Shown: positions 25,563 to 33,783 of the stretch, in pieces
Position numbering within the stretch: position 1 is the stretch's first letter
Layout of the letters: the number at the start of each line of letters is the position of its first letter
Assembly: GCF_016863175.1 (NCBI RefSeq)
Contig: NZ_BOOJ01000006.1
Span: forward strand, 1 to 64,000
Reading direction: 5' to 3'
DNA from: Paraplanobispora siamensis
Lineage (GTDB): Bacteria > Actinomycetota > Actinomycetes > Streptosporangiales > Streptosporangiaceae
Length of the DNA stretch: 64,000 bases
Position numbers and translations under genes: made by a program
Notes under the pieces: generated by a model
Seen by the model: only the letters and a program-made list of their open reading frames with translations
Databases searched by the model: none
What the model was told of the DNA's origin: nothing

Positions 25563-26698
25563 AGGAGCCGCCGGACGAGGGCCTCGGCCAAAGCCTGGTC
25601 GTCGTCGGGGGGGACGAGGGCTCCGGTCTCGCCGGTGACCACCTCGCGCAGCCCGGGGATGCCGGAGGCGACCAGTGAGCGGCCGCAGGCCATCGCCTCC
25701 AGCGCGGTGAGCGGCAGCCCCTCCCAGCGGGAGGGCAGGACGACCAGGTCGGCCGCCGCGTACCAGGGCCGGGCGTCGTCGACGGCGCCGGTGAACAGCA
25801 CCCCCGGCCCGGTCCGCAGGGCGGGCCGCAGGTCGCCGTCGCCGACGATCGCCAGGCGGGCCCGCGGGCACCGCCGCGCGACCTCCTCCCACGCGGCGAC
25901 CAGGACGTCCTGACCTTTCTGCCGGGTGACCCTCCCGACGCACACCACCAGGGGGTCGTCCGCTGACACGCCGAGCGCCTCGCGGGCCCGCGCCTTCCCC
26001 GCGGCGTCGGCGGGGCGGAACCTGTCGAGGTCCACTCCGTTGCGGACGACCGTGAGGTTCCCCCGCAGGCCCCGGTCCCGGGCCAGCGCGGCCTCCCCCT
26101 CGCTGACGCACACCGTCAGGCCGGTCCAGCGCGCGGCCGTGCGCTCCCACGCCAGGGCCGCCCCCGCCATCGCCCCGTGGGAGGCCAGCCACGACCAGCC
26201 GTGCGGCTGGAAGAGCGTGGGCACGGTGCCGCGGATGGCCGCGCGCCCGGCCAGCCCGGCCTTCGAGGAGTGCAGGTGGACGACGTGCGGGCCGAACCCG
26301 TCGGCCAGGCGGCGCAGCCGCCGCGCCTCGCCCGGGCAGCAGGGTCCCGGGGACCGGCCCGCCTCCCACTCCAGCCACCGCACGCCCAGCGCGTCCAGGT
26401 CGGCGGGCAGGCGTCCGCGCCCGGGGCAGGCGACGGCCACGTTCCAGCCGCGCCGCGCCTGGTCGGCGGCGACGGCGGCCACGTAGACCGCCACGCCGCC
26501 GTCGACCGGCTGCGCGACGTGCAGCACCGAGGGGACCGCCCCGTCGCCGGCCGGTCGTCCGGTGTGCGGCACCGGGAGGACCGCCACGCCGCCGTCGACC
26601 GTCCGCCCGGTGTGCGGCGCCGAGAGGACCGCCACATCGTCGCCGGCCGTCCGCTCGGTCTGCGGCGCCGGCGGGGCGGTCACGCCCGCGCCGCTCAC
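25031..26698 (-). CDS. Glycosyltransferase family 4 (last gene of the exopolysaccharide operon)
   Basis: This 555-residue GT-B enzyme has the donor-site pattern VVCVGRVTRQKGQDVLV at about 250-270 and the EX7E motif EGLPLTALE at about 335. Residues 13-75 hold four imperfect 16-residue repeats resembling the first beta-strand and glycine loop of the fold (HVAQPVDGGVAVYVA). The GTG at 26698 overlaps the Wzz stop by 4 bases (GTGA), which fixes the start. The conserved fold ends near residue 405; the remaining 150 residues are Ser/Gly/Asp-rich and lie antisense to the GH26 tail. It should add a sugar to a lipid-linked intermediate at the inner membrane face. The donor is unknown. Confidence 0.85.
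   Translation of the reverse strand: MSGAGVTAPPAPQTERTAGDDVAVLSAPHTGRTVDGGVAVLPVPHTGRPAGDGAVPSVLHVAQPVDGGVAVYVAAVAADQARRGWNVAVACPGRGRLPADLDALGVRWLEWEAGRSPGPCCPGEARRLRRLADGFGPHVVHLHSSKAGLAGRAAIRGTVPTLFQPHGWSWLASHGAMAGAALAWERTAARWTGLTVCVSEGEAALARDRGLRGNLTVVRNGVDLDRFRPADAAGKARAREALGVSADDPLVVCVGRVTRQKGQDVLVAAWEEVARRCPRARLAIVGDGDLRPALRTGPGVLFTGAVDDARPWYAAADLVVLPSRWEGLPLTALEAMACGRSLVASGIPGLREVVTGETGALVPPDDDQALAEALVRRLLHPELARREGEAGSARAAGFGLRDALDRLAALTSRAAGIGGTPGPGVGCGGAAGSVFGRGGSSGAGGFSADSSRDSSGDFSRGFSGDFSRDSSGDGASDPPDGGTGESSPVTGAGDSGGTESPVTGGVPESADDGTGEPSPEDGAGDPSGDTMAGSRLRKTREDRGLDGHCQTPCGQ
25295..25350. repeat. 24-bp tandem repeat
   Basis: Two full units starting GCGGGAGAAGTCACCGGAG (25295-25318 and 25319-25342) and the start of a third (25343) occur in tandem. 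The unit is eight codons, encoding variants of REKSPEKP on the plus strand and SGDFSRGF-like residues on the minus strand, so both overlapping genes stay in frame. Confidence 0.85.
26486..26670. repeat. Degenerate 48-bp tandem repeats in a glycosyltransferase gene
   Basis: GGTGTGCGGC recurs at 26561 and 26609, and as GGTCTGCGGC at 26657, exactly 48 bases apart. A 23-base identical block occurs at 26486-26508 and 26579-26601, 93 bases apart, so one codon was lost. The repeats encode 16-residue units at the glycosyltransferase N-terminus. Confidence 0.85.
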
Positions 26699-27315
26699 AG
26701 CGCCCCCTGACGGGAGGCGGCGGGCCACGGCTCGATCCGCCGGCGCTGCCGGGCGGGCAGCGGGATCGGCGGCACCAGGCAGGCCAGACCGCCGACCAGG
26801 ACGCCGGCCGCCGCGCCGACCGCGGCGCTCAGCGGGGGCGGCGGGGAGGACGGCGAGGCGGGCGCGAGCGCCGGGGCGAAGCTCACCAGGCGCACCCCGG
26901 TGGCGGTCGCACGGTGGTTGGCGTAGGCGATCAGGGCGGTGGCCACGACGTTGGCCCGGTCCGCGGACTCCTGCGGGCCGGGGGCGGAGGCGCTCAGCCC
27001 CACCATGGGCGCGTCCGTCGAGGCGGAGGCCCGCACCGCGCGCCGCAGCCGCTCCCCGTCGGCGGGGGAGCCGCCGGCCAGGGCCAGGCTGAGGATCGCG
27101 GGCTGCGTGGCGATGCGGGAGTAGACCTGGGCGAAGTTCACCGCCTGGACGGTGCCGCCCGGGGTGCCAGGGACCACCACCACGTAGGCGTCGGCGGTGT
27201 ACACCGGCCCCTTGACCAGGGAGAAGGACAGCCCTCCCAGCGTCCCCAGGAAGACGGCGGCGGCCAGCGGCCACCATCTCAACTGGCGCGTCGCGGCCGT
27301 CGGGGGCTCGTTCAT
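26695..27315 (-). CDS. Wzz-like polysaccharide chain-length/co-polymerase protein
   Basis: This 206-residue protein has two membrane helices, at about 14-34 (WWPLAAAVFLGTLGGLSFSL) and 163-180, with an extracytoplasmic loop of about 120 residues between them. That is the layout of Wzz/polysaccharide co-polymerases, though the loop is shorter than in classical Wzz. VYTADAYVVVVP near the first helix is typical. It lacks a cytoplasmic tyrosine kinase domain. Both ends overlap neighbours by 4 bases, so it is translated with the glycosyltransferases. It likely sets chain length together with the Wzy-like polymerase upstream in the operon. Confidence 0.78.
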   Translation of the reverse strand: MNEPPTAATRQLRWWPLAAAVFLGTLGGLSFSLVKGPVYTADAYVVVVPGTPGGTVQAVNFAQVYSRIATQPAILSLALAGGSPADGERLRRAVRASASTDAPMVGLSASAPGPQESADRANVVATALIAYANHRATATGVRLVSFAPALAPASPSSPPPPLSAAVGAAAGVLVGGLACLVPPIPLPARQRRRIEPWPAASRQGAL

Positions 27316-28439
27316 CGGTACTCCTCCTGTTGCGCGTGGCGGTCCGCCCCCGCCAGGGGCGACCCGAGCACGCGGTCGTACAGCGCCTCCATCCGGATGG
27401 CGTGGCGCCGGATGTCGTAGTGCGCGACGGCGCGGGGCGGCGGCAGCCGTACGGCACCGGTGGCGAACGTGCGCAGTTCGGCCCGCAGGTGGTCGGGGTC
27501 GGGCAGGATGCGCCTGGCCCCGGGCGCGGCGTCGGAGGGCAGCTCGTCCAGGGCGGGGCAGGCCGCGTAGAGGACGGGCAGCCCGGCCGCGAGGCCCTCG
27601 ATGACGGCCAGGCCGAACGTCTCCTCCTGCGAGGGCGAGGCGAGCACGTCCATGGCCGACAGCAGCGCGGGCACCTCCGCCGACTCGCCGGTGAAGCGCA
27701 CCCGGTCGGCGACGCCCAGCGTGCGGGCGAGCTCCTCCAGGTCGCGCCGGGCGGACCCCTCCCCGGCCAGCAGGAGGACGGCCCCCTCGAAGCCCTTGAC
27801 GGCCTCCACGAGGACCTCGAAGCGCTTGCCGGGTTCGAGCCGTCCCACGCCGCCCACCACGAACGCTCCCGGCGCGATGCCCAGCCGCTCCCGGGTCTCC
27901 CGGCCGAGGCGGGGGTCGTGGGCGAAGGCCCGGCCGTCGACGCCGTTGTGGACGACCTCGATCCGCGAGCGCGGCACCCCCCAGCGGGCCAGGCGCTCCG
28001 CCACGGCTCTGGAGACCGCGACGGTCACGTCGCCCATGGCCTCGGTGGCCCGGTACAGCGCCCGCACCCCCGCGGTCACCCGCCGTCCCTCGATCCGTTC
28101 CTCCCCGATCGAGTGCTCGGTCGCGACGATCGCGGGGACGCCCGCCAGGCGCGCCGCCACCCTGCCGTACACGCAGGCGCGGTACAGGTGCGTGTGGACC
28201 ACGTCGTAGCGCCCGGCCCGCATCAGGCGGACCAGCCGGCCCACGGCGCGCAGGTCGAGGTTGCCGCCCATGCCGAGATGGTGGACGGGGGTGCCCGCGG
28301 CCGCGATGGCGCGGGCGACGCCGCCGGGGTTGGTCAGCGTGGCGACCTCGCAGTGCGCGCTCAGGTGCGGCAGCAGCGCCCGCAGCTGCTGCTCGGCGCC
28401 TCCGGCGGCCAGGCCGGTGATGACGTGCAGGACCTTCAT
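27312..28439 (-). CDS. Glycosyltransferase family 4
   Basis: This 375-residue GT-B enzyme begins MKVLHVITGLAAGGAEQQLR, the acceptor-side glycine loop of the GT4 family. The donor-side domain has VVGGVGRLEPGKRFEVLVEA at about 205 and the EX7E motif ETFGLAVIE at about 285. It is a retaining, nucleotide-sugar-dependent transferase expected to work at the cytoplasmic face on undecaprenyl-linked intermediates. Its ATG overlaps the deacetylase stop, and its stop overlaps the Wzz start, each by 4 bases. The specificity cannot be read. Confidence 0.9.
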   Translation of the reverse strand: MKVLHVITGLAAGGAEQQLRALLPHLSAHCEVATLTNPGGVARAIAAAGTPVHHLGMGGNLDLRAVGRLVRLMRAGRYDVVHTHLYRACVYGRVAARLAGVPAIVATEHSIGEERIEGRRVTAGVRALYRATEAMGDVTVAVSRAVAERLARWGVPRSRIEVVHNGVDGRAFAHDPRLGRETRERLGIAPGAFVVGGVGRLEPGKRFEVLVEAVKGFEGAVLLLAGEGSARRDLEELARTLGVADRVRFTGESAEVPALLSAMDVLASPSQEETFGLAVIEGLAAGLPVLYAACPALDELPSDAAPGARRILPDPDHLRAELRTFATGAVRLPPPRAVAHYDIRRHAIRMEALYDRVLGSPLAGADRHAQQEEYR

Positions 28440-29155
28440 CGGACCCGGCCCCATCGCATGTGGTGGCGCACGCGCTTGGCGCGCAGCCGCAGGCGCCCGT
28501 CCCTGTCCCCGATGTAGGTCCGCGCCAGGGCGTAGCGCCCGCTGTTCTCCGAGGGCCAGATGGCGCAGCCGTAGGTGTATCCGGCCGCGCGGACCGCGTC
28601 CACCTCGCGGGCGCCGGCGAGCCCGTACGGGTAGGCGAAGCCGGTCACCTCGCGATCCAGCGTCTCCTCCAGGATCGTGCGGCTCTCCTTGAGCTCCGCG
28701 GCCAGCATGGCGTCGTCGGCCATCTCCAGGAAGGCGTGGGTGACGGTGTGCGAGGCGACCTCCATGCCGGCGTCCGCCACCTTGCGCAGCTCCTGCGCGG
28801 TCATCAGCGTCTTGTCCGGGCCGTTCTCGTCCCAGCTGTTGCGCCCGCCCAGGTGCCCGGCGACGGCGAACACGGTCGCGGTGAAGCCGTACCGCTGGAG
28901 TACGGGGACCGCGACGGCGGCGAAGTCGGCGTACCCGTCGTCGAAGGTCAGCCCGACCATCCCGCGCGCCTGCCCGGAGGCCTCGGCCAGGAGCAGCTCC
29001 CGTACCGACACCCCGCGCAGCCCGCACCGCCGCAGCCATGCCATCTGCGCGGAGAAACGGCGGGGGGAGACGGTGATGAAGAAGGGGTCGTTGTCGTACT
29101 CCTGCACCGAGTGGTACATCAGCACGTACGGCATGGCCCCCTGTCGTCCGCTCAC
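28436..29155 (-). CDS. Polysaccharide deacetylase (NodB-type, CE4)
   Basis: This 239-residue CE4 enzyme has the metal-binding and catalytic motifs LTFDDGYAD (about 75-83) and the zinc-binding SHTVTHAF (about 142-148), followed by FAYPYG. It removes N-acetyl groups from hexosamines in a polymer or lipid-linked sugar. There is no signal peptide, so it may act before export. The GTG at 29155 has GGAAGGGG upstream and overlaps the flippase stop by 4 bases (GTGA). Presence in the operon suggests the exopolysaccharide contains GlcNAc or GalNAc that is partly deacetylated, making it cationic. Confidence 0.88.
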   Translation of the reverse strand: MSGRQGAMPYVLMYHSVQEYDNDPFFITVSPRRFSAQMAWLRRCGLRGVSVRELLLAEASGQARGMVGLTFDDGYADFAAVAVPVLQRYGFTATVFAVAGHLGGRNSWDENGPDKTLMTAQELRKVADAGMEVASHTVTHAFLEMADDAMLAAELKESRTILEETLDREVTGFAYPYGLAGAREVDAVRAAGYTYGCAIWPSENSGRYALARTYIGDRDGRLRLRAKRVRHHMRWGRVR

Positions 29156-30714
29156 GGGCGTCCCCTTCCTGGTACGAAACCGATCATTTCTGCGATCTCC
29201 TTGGATCCGGTGGCTGTCGCCACGACGATGAACACGAGCCCGACCGCGACCGCGCCGAGCAGCAGGGTGAGGACGACGGGAAGCCCCGTCAGGGCGGGAC
29301 GGGCGAGCAGCCCGGCCCCGGCCGCCGCCCCGGCCGCGAGGGCGAGGCGGCCGGCGACCGGCAGGACGGCGCGCAGCGGGAGGGAGGGCACCGGCCTGCG
29401 CACCCCCGTCAGCAGCACCGCCGCGGTGAGCGTGATGCCCGCCGCGTTGGCCGCGGTGATCCCCGCGGTCCCCCAGTGCGGTGCGGTGACCGCGGCCAGG
29501 ACGGCGGTGAGGGCCAGGCCGGCGGCCATCGCGGCCGCCGGATACCAGGTCGGCCGCTCCGCGCAGAAGAACACCCGGCACACGACCCCGACGACCGTAT
29601 GACCGAGCAGGCCCAGAGAGTAGACGCGCACGATCAGGGCGGTGGCGGCCGTGTCCGCCTCGGTGAAGGCCCCGTGCTGCAGCAGCAGCGCGACGATCTC
29701 CGGGGCGAACGCGGCCAGGAAGGCCGAGCAGGACAGGACGATCGCCCCGGCCAGCCCGAGGTCGGCGGTCAGGCGGCGGCGGGTCGCGCCGGCGTCTCCC
29801 GCGGCGATGCTCCGCGCGAGGACCGGGAACGTCACCGTGGCGATGATGAGCGAGAGCGTCATCGGCAACTGCGCGATCTTCTGCGCGTAGTTCAGGTGGG
29901 AGATGGAGCCGGCAGGCAGGGCGGAGCCGAAGAAACGCTCGACGAAGACCTGACCCTGGCGCAGCAGGGTGAACGTGGCGATCGGGACGAACGCCCCCAG
30001 CCAGATCGGCTCCCGGAGCGCCGACCGGCGCGGCGGCCCGACGCGCCGCAGGAAGCGGGGGGCCTGCACCGCCACCATCAGGACGCTGCCGCACGCCACC
30101 CCCAGGGCGGCGCCGAGCACGCCCAGCCGGTCGTGGAAGGCGATCAGGAAGGCGAGGATGCCCGTGTTGTAGGCGACGTAGATCGCCGCCGGGGGGCCGA
30201 ACACCTGCTGGGCGCGCAGTCCCGCGCTCAGGTATCCCGCCACGCCGAACATCAGGACCGTGGCCGAGGTGACCCGCGTGCACCGTACGGCGAGCCCGGG
30301 GTCGTCCAGCCCGGGCGCCAGCACCGCGACGAGCAGCGGCGCGGCGAGCGCCGTCGCCGCGGCCGCCAGGACGAGACCGGCCAGGATGCGGGGCAACGTG
30401 TCGGAGACCGCCTGCCGCAGGCCGCCGTCGCGCTCCATCGCCCGGCTGAACACCGGGACCAGCAGGAACGCCATCGCCCCCTCGATGAGCAGGGGCGCCA
30501 CGGTCTCCGGGACCGTCCAGGCGACCAGGAAGGCGTCGGTGTCGCCGGTCGCGCCGAAGAACCGGGCCATCAGGAGGTCGCGGGCGGACCCGAGGGCGGA
30601 GCCGAGGGCGACGAGCACCGCCGTGACGGTGACGGCGCGCAGGAACGGGTTGCGGCGCGGGGTCTTCGCAGTCCGGTTTCCCGGCCGGCTCCGGGGCGGC
30701 TCCGTCAGGGTCAT
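29152..30714 (-). CDS. MurJ/MviN-like lipid-linked oligosaccharide flippase
   Basis: This 520-residue protein has about 14 membrane helices and MOP-superfamily features of MurJ: SARDLLMARFFGATGDTDAFLVA at the N-terminus, LLIEGAMAFLLVPVFSR, and LNYAQKIAQLPMTL in the middle. In this operon it probably takes the Wzx role, flipping undecaprenyl-linked repeat units, rather than being the housekeeping lipid II flippase. The ATG at 30714 overlaps the ligase stop by 4 bases. The C-terminal end has no kinase-like extension of the kind seen in some actinobacterial MviN proteins. Confidence 0.85.
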   Translation of the reverse strand: MTLTEPPRSRPGNRTAKTPRRNPFLRAVTVTAVLVALGSALGSARDLLMARFFGATGDTDAFLVAWTVPETVAPLLIEGAMAFLLVPVFSRAMERDGGLRQAVSDTLPRILAGLVLAAAATALAAPLLVAVLAPGLDDPGLAVRCTRVTSATVLMFGVAGYLSAGLRAQQVFGPPAAIYVAYNTGILAFLIAFHDRLGVLGAALGVACGSVLMVAVQAPRFLRRVGPPRRSALREPIWLGAFVPIATFTLLRQGQVFVERFFGSALPAGSISHLNYAQKIAQLPMTLSLIIATVTFPVLARSIAAGDAGATRRRLTADLGLAGAIVLSCSAFLAAFAPEIVALLLQHGAFTEADTAATALIVRVYSLGLLGHTVVGVVCRVFFCAERPTWYPAAAMAAGLALTAVLAAVTAPHWGTAGITAANAAGITLTAAVLLTGVRRPVPSLPLRAVLPVAGRLALAAGAAAGAGLLARPALTGLPVVLTLLLGAVAVGLVFIVVATATGSKEIAEMIGFVPGRGRP

Positions 30715-32162
30715 CGGCGCTCTCCTGATGCGGGAGGAAGGGGTGGGCCGCTCGTGGGCGGGGGAGCGGCCACGACGGGGAGCGGGGCGGTGTCCACGGT
30801 GTCCGGCGGGTCGGCCGTGCCCGCGGCGGCCGGCGGGCCGGGAGCGCCCGCGGCGGCCGGAGGGGCGGTCACGTCCGTTATGGCCCACCACAGGGCGACG
30901 CCCAGCAGCACGGACATGACCACGGTCGGCGGGCCGCCGATGTCGGAGTAGGCGAAGTCGACGAGCTGCCAGGTCAGGAAGCCCGTCACGGCCAGTCCTG
31001 CGGTGCGCTCGCCCCGGGTCCCGGCGCGGCGGACGCGCCGGACGGACCAGACGGCCACGCACCCGAACAGCAGGCAGAAGGCCGTGATCCCCACGAGCCC
31101 CTGCTCGCTGAGCACGAGGAGGTACATGTTGTGCGGGGACAGCAGCGGCTGGCGCTGGAAGCCCCGCACCGGGTCGGCGGTGTCGCTGCCCGACGACAGG
31201 CCGAGCGGGGCGCGGGAGTCGCGGGCGGCGGCGAACCCCTTCGGGCCCACGCCGGTGACGGGGCTGTCCCGCCAGATTCCGGTGGCGGTCTCCCACAGGT
31301 CGTAGCGGTCGCTCACCGAGCGGTCCGGCTGGGTGAGCGACGAGCCGATCGAGGAGAGCCGCCGGCCGATCGTGCCCGGATCGGAGTCCGGTACGGCCGG
31401 CAGCAGCAACACCGCGGCGGCCGCGGCGAACAGCAGGACGCGGCCCGCGGGCCGCAGGCCGTACAGGACGAGCATGACCGCCGCGGCGCACAGCACCGCC
31501 AGCCACGTGCCCCGGCTCAGCGACAGCACCAGCGGCACCACCAGCAGCGCCGCCGTCGCCAGGGCCGCCGCCCGCGCCCGGCCGCGCAGGGTCAGGGCGA
31601 GCGCCAGCGTGACGACCAGCCCGTAGCCGACGATCGTGGCCATGCCCATGACGTCGGTGGCGCCGAAGGTCCCGACCGCCCGGACGTTCTCGCCCGCGTA
31701 GGAGGCGCCGGTCCCGGTCAGCGACTGCCAGGTCCCGACCCCTCCCTGCACCAGGGCGGCCCCGCAGACCGCGCCGCCCACCAGCCACAGGTCCGCCCGG
31801 TCTCGCAGCACCGCGGCCACCGCCAGCGGGACCAGCACGAACACCTGCAGATAGCGGGCCAGACCGGGCAGGCTCGCCATGACGTCCTGCGAGGCGACGG
31901 TGGCCGCGCCCACGGCGATCACCGGGGCGGCGGCCACCAGCGCCCGTCCCGGCAGCCGCCGGCCGCCGGACAGCAGGGCCGCGGCGGCCACCGCGACCAG
32001 GACGACCGAGGCGACGTCGGCGGGCGTCACGTCGACCGCGACGCTCAGGTCGTCGCGGTCCTGCGGGACGCAGACGAGGAGCACGGCCGCGGCCGCCGGG
32101 AGGCTCGGCCTGCGCAGCGCCCCCCACCCGCTCATCGCGGCGCCCGCACGGTCAGCCTCCAT
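30711..32162 (-). CDS. O-antigen ligase/Wzy-like polymerase
   Basis: This 483-residue protein has about 10-12 membrane helices and one long extracytoplasmic loop (about 225-330). The Wzy_C/O-antigen-ligase pattern is seen in that loop (ETATGIWRDSPVTGVGPKGF, then LLSPHNMYLLVLSEQGLVG). It polymerises or ligates the lipid-linked repeat units outside the membrane. The start was taken at 32162, overlapping the upstream gene by 11 bases; an alternative ATG at 32135 begins MSGWGALRR. Neither has a perfect ribosome site. It ends with a Pro/Ala-rich tail of about 60 residues. Confidence 0.82.
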   Translation of the reverse strand: MEADRAGAAMSGWGALRRPSLPAAAAVLLVCVPQDRDDLSVAVDVTPADVASVVLVAVAAAALLSGGRRLPGRALVAAAPVIAVGAATVASQDVMASLPGLARYLQVFVLVPLAVAAVLRDRADLWLVGGAVCGAALVQGGVGTWQSLTGTGASYAGENVRAVGTFGATDVMGMATIVGYGLVVTLALALTLRGRARAAALATAALLVVPLVLSLSRGTWLAVLCAAAVMLVLYGLRPAGRVLLFAAAAAVLLLPAVPDSDPGTIGRRLSSIGSSLTQPDRSVSDRYDLWETATGIWRDSPVTGVGPKGFAAARDSRAPLGLSSGSDTADPVRGFQRQPLLSPHNMYLLVLSEQGLVGITAFCLLFGCVAVWSVRRVRRAGTRGERTAGLAVTGFLTWQLVDFAYSDIGGPPTVVMSVLLGVALWWAITDVTAPPAAAGAPGPPAAAGTADPPDTVDTAPLPVVAAPPPTSGPPLPPASGERR

Positions 32163-33663
32163 CGGAGCGGAGCACGGATCCGGCGGTGCGGACCATGATC
32201 TTGATGTCGGACCAGAGCGACCAGTCGTCGATGTAGTGGTTGTCGAACCGGGCGCGGTCCTCGATGGAGGTGTCCCCGCGCAGCCCGTGGACCTGCGCCC
32301 AGCCGGTGAGCCCGACGGGGACGCGGTGGCGCTCGCCGTAGAGCGGCACGGAGGCCGAGAAGCGCTCGACGAAGAAGGGCCGCTCGGGCCGGGGCCCGAC
32401 GATGCTCATGTCGCCCCGCAGGATGTTCCACAGCTGGGGCAGCTCGTCGAGCGAGGTCCGGCGCAGCATCCTGCCGACCGGCCCGACCCGCCGGTCGTCG
32501 GCGATGCTCCAGCGGGTGGCGGACTCGTGCTGGTCGGCCGGCTTCATCGTGCGCAGCTTGAGCAGCTCGAAGCGGCGGCCGCGCAGCCCCACCCTGCTCT
32601 GGCGGAACAGCACGCCCGGCCCGCCCTCGCGGCGCAGCGCCAGCGCGCAGACCGCCAGGACCGGCGCGCTGACCAGCAGACCGGCCAGGGCCAGGACGAC
32701 GTCCATCAGCCGCTTCAGCGGCCAGGTGGCCCGCTCCTGCGGACGCGCGCGCATCCGCAGGAGGGGGAAGCCCCTGATGCGGTCGCGCGGGGGCAGGAAG
32801 TCCACGAGGAAGTCGCCGGGATCCGGGGCGAAGAAGACCGCGCAGCCCAGGTCCCCGGCGACGCGGACCAGGCGGCGGATCTGCCCCCCCGAGGAGAGGG
32901 CGGGAGTGACGATCACGACGCGCACGTCGTGGGCCCGCAGTGTCTCGGCCATCCGGTCGGTCCGGCCGAGCACCGGGACCGGTGACTCGGCGTCCGGGAG
33001 GGCCGGGTCCAGAGGCTCGGTGTCCGGCGGGCGGTCGTCGAGGAAGCCGATCGGCGACAACCCGTACTCCGGGTGGGCGAGCATGGCCCGGGCCAGCCGG
33101 CGCCCGTGGCCGCCGGCGCCGATCAGCAGGGCGGGGCTGGCGCGGTGGCCGGGCCACACGCCCGGTCTCCGCAGGGCGGCGTATCCGGCGCCCCTGCAGC
33201 ACCAGACCAGGACGGCGTACAGCAGGCCAGCCAGCACCCAGCCCCGCAGCCCGTCCATCGGCGGCACCCCCGCGCCGAGGGCCGCGGCGAGCGCCGTCGC
33301 GCCCAGTCCGCCCGCCGCGAGCGTCATGCAGTCGTCCAGGAGCGAGGGCGCCATCCGCGGGCGGTACAGCCGCAGCGCGGCGTTCAGGGCGGCCACCAGG
33401 GCCGTCGCGGTCACGACGGCGGCCGGGCCGCCGCCGGCGGCGGTGACGGCGGCGGCCATGCAGACGAGGTCGGCGCCGAGCATGCACACCAGAGGGGCGG
33501 ACGGGCGGCGGGCGGTCCCGCGCCCCGCGTCCGTCCGGGGCGGGACCGGCACGCGGCGGCCGGGTTTCCCGCGCATGGCCGGCACGGTCGCGGTGGCGAC
33601 GCCGCCGGGGCTCTCCTGCCCGGCCGTTCCGGGCGGGCGGTTAAGGTCGACGACCGTGGTCAT
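32152..33663 (-). CDS. Undecaprenyl-phosphate sugar phosphotransferase (priming enzyme)
   Basis: This 503-residue polyprenyl glycosylphosphotransferase starts the exopolysaccharide by moving a sugar-1-phosphate to undecaprenyl phosphate. An N-terminal region with several membrane helices (about 55-165) precedes a CoA-binding-like Rossmann domain (PALLIGAGGHGRRLARAM), then the catalytic C-terminus: KRLMDVVLALAGLLVSAPVL, FRQSRVGLRGRRFELLKLRTM, RRTSLDELPQLWNILRGDMS and GPRPERPFF. Length and order match WbaP/CpsE-type enzymes. It is the first large gene of the operon. A possible small gene with strong ribosome site lies 102 bases upstream on the same strand. Confidence 0.92.
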   Translation of the reverse strand: MTTVVDLNRPPGTAGQESPGGVATATVPAMRGKPGRRVPVPPRTDAGRGTARRPSAPLVCMLGADLVCMAAAVTAAGGGPAAVVTATALVAALNAALRLYRPRMAPSLLDDCMTLAAGGLGATALAAALGAGVPPMDGLRGWVLAGLLYAVLVWCCRGAGYAALRRPGVWPGHRASPALLIGAGGHGRRLARAMLAHPEYGLSPIGFLDDRPPDTEPLDPALPDAESPVPVLGRTDRMAETLRAHDVRVVIVTPALSSGGQIRRLVRVAGDLGCAVFFAPDPGDFLVDFLPPRDRIRGFPLLRMRARPQERATWPLKRLMDVVLALAGLLVSAPVLAVCALALRREGGPGVLFRQSRVGLRGRRFELLKLRTMKPADQHESATRWSIADDRRVGPVGRMLRRTSLDELPQLWNILRGDMSIVGPRPERPFFVERFSASVPLYGERHRVPVGLTGWAQVHGLRGDTSIEDRARFDNHYIDDWSLWSDIKIMVRTAGSVLRSDGG

Positions 33664-33747
33664 CGGAGTCTCCGTGGGCCGACGTTCTTTCCGCGATCAA
33701 CCGGAGTGCGGTCAACTTTCCCCCTGTATCGGAAATTCCCATTAGAG

Positions 33748-33783
33748 CGGAGAATCGCCGTGAATCTATTGGTAGATTCTCCG
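33748..33783 (-). promoter_or_regulatory. Mutually exclusive hairpins in the exopolysaccharide operon leader
   Basis: A perfect 9-bp stem (33748-33756 with 33775-33783) encloses 18 bases, and an inner 6-bp stem (GAATCT 33762-33767 with AGATTC 33774-33779) shares its second arm with the outer stem, so only one can form. The pair covers the stop codon of the putative small gene. This resembles an attenuation layout, but no U-tract follows and the function is inference. Confidence 0.45.
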
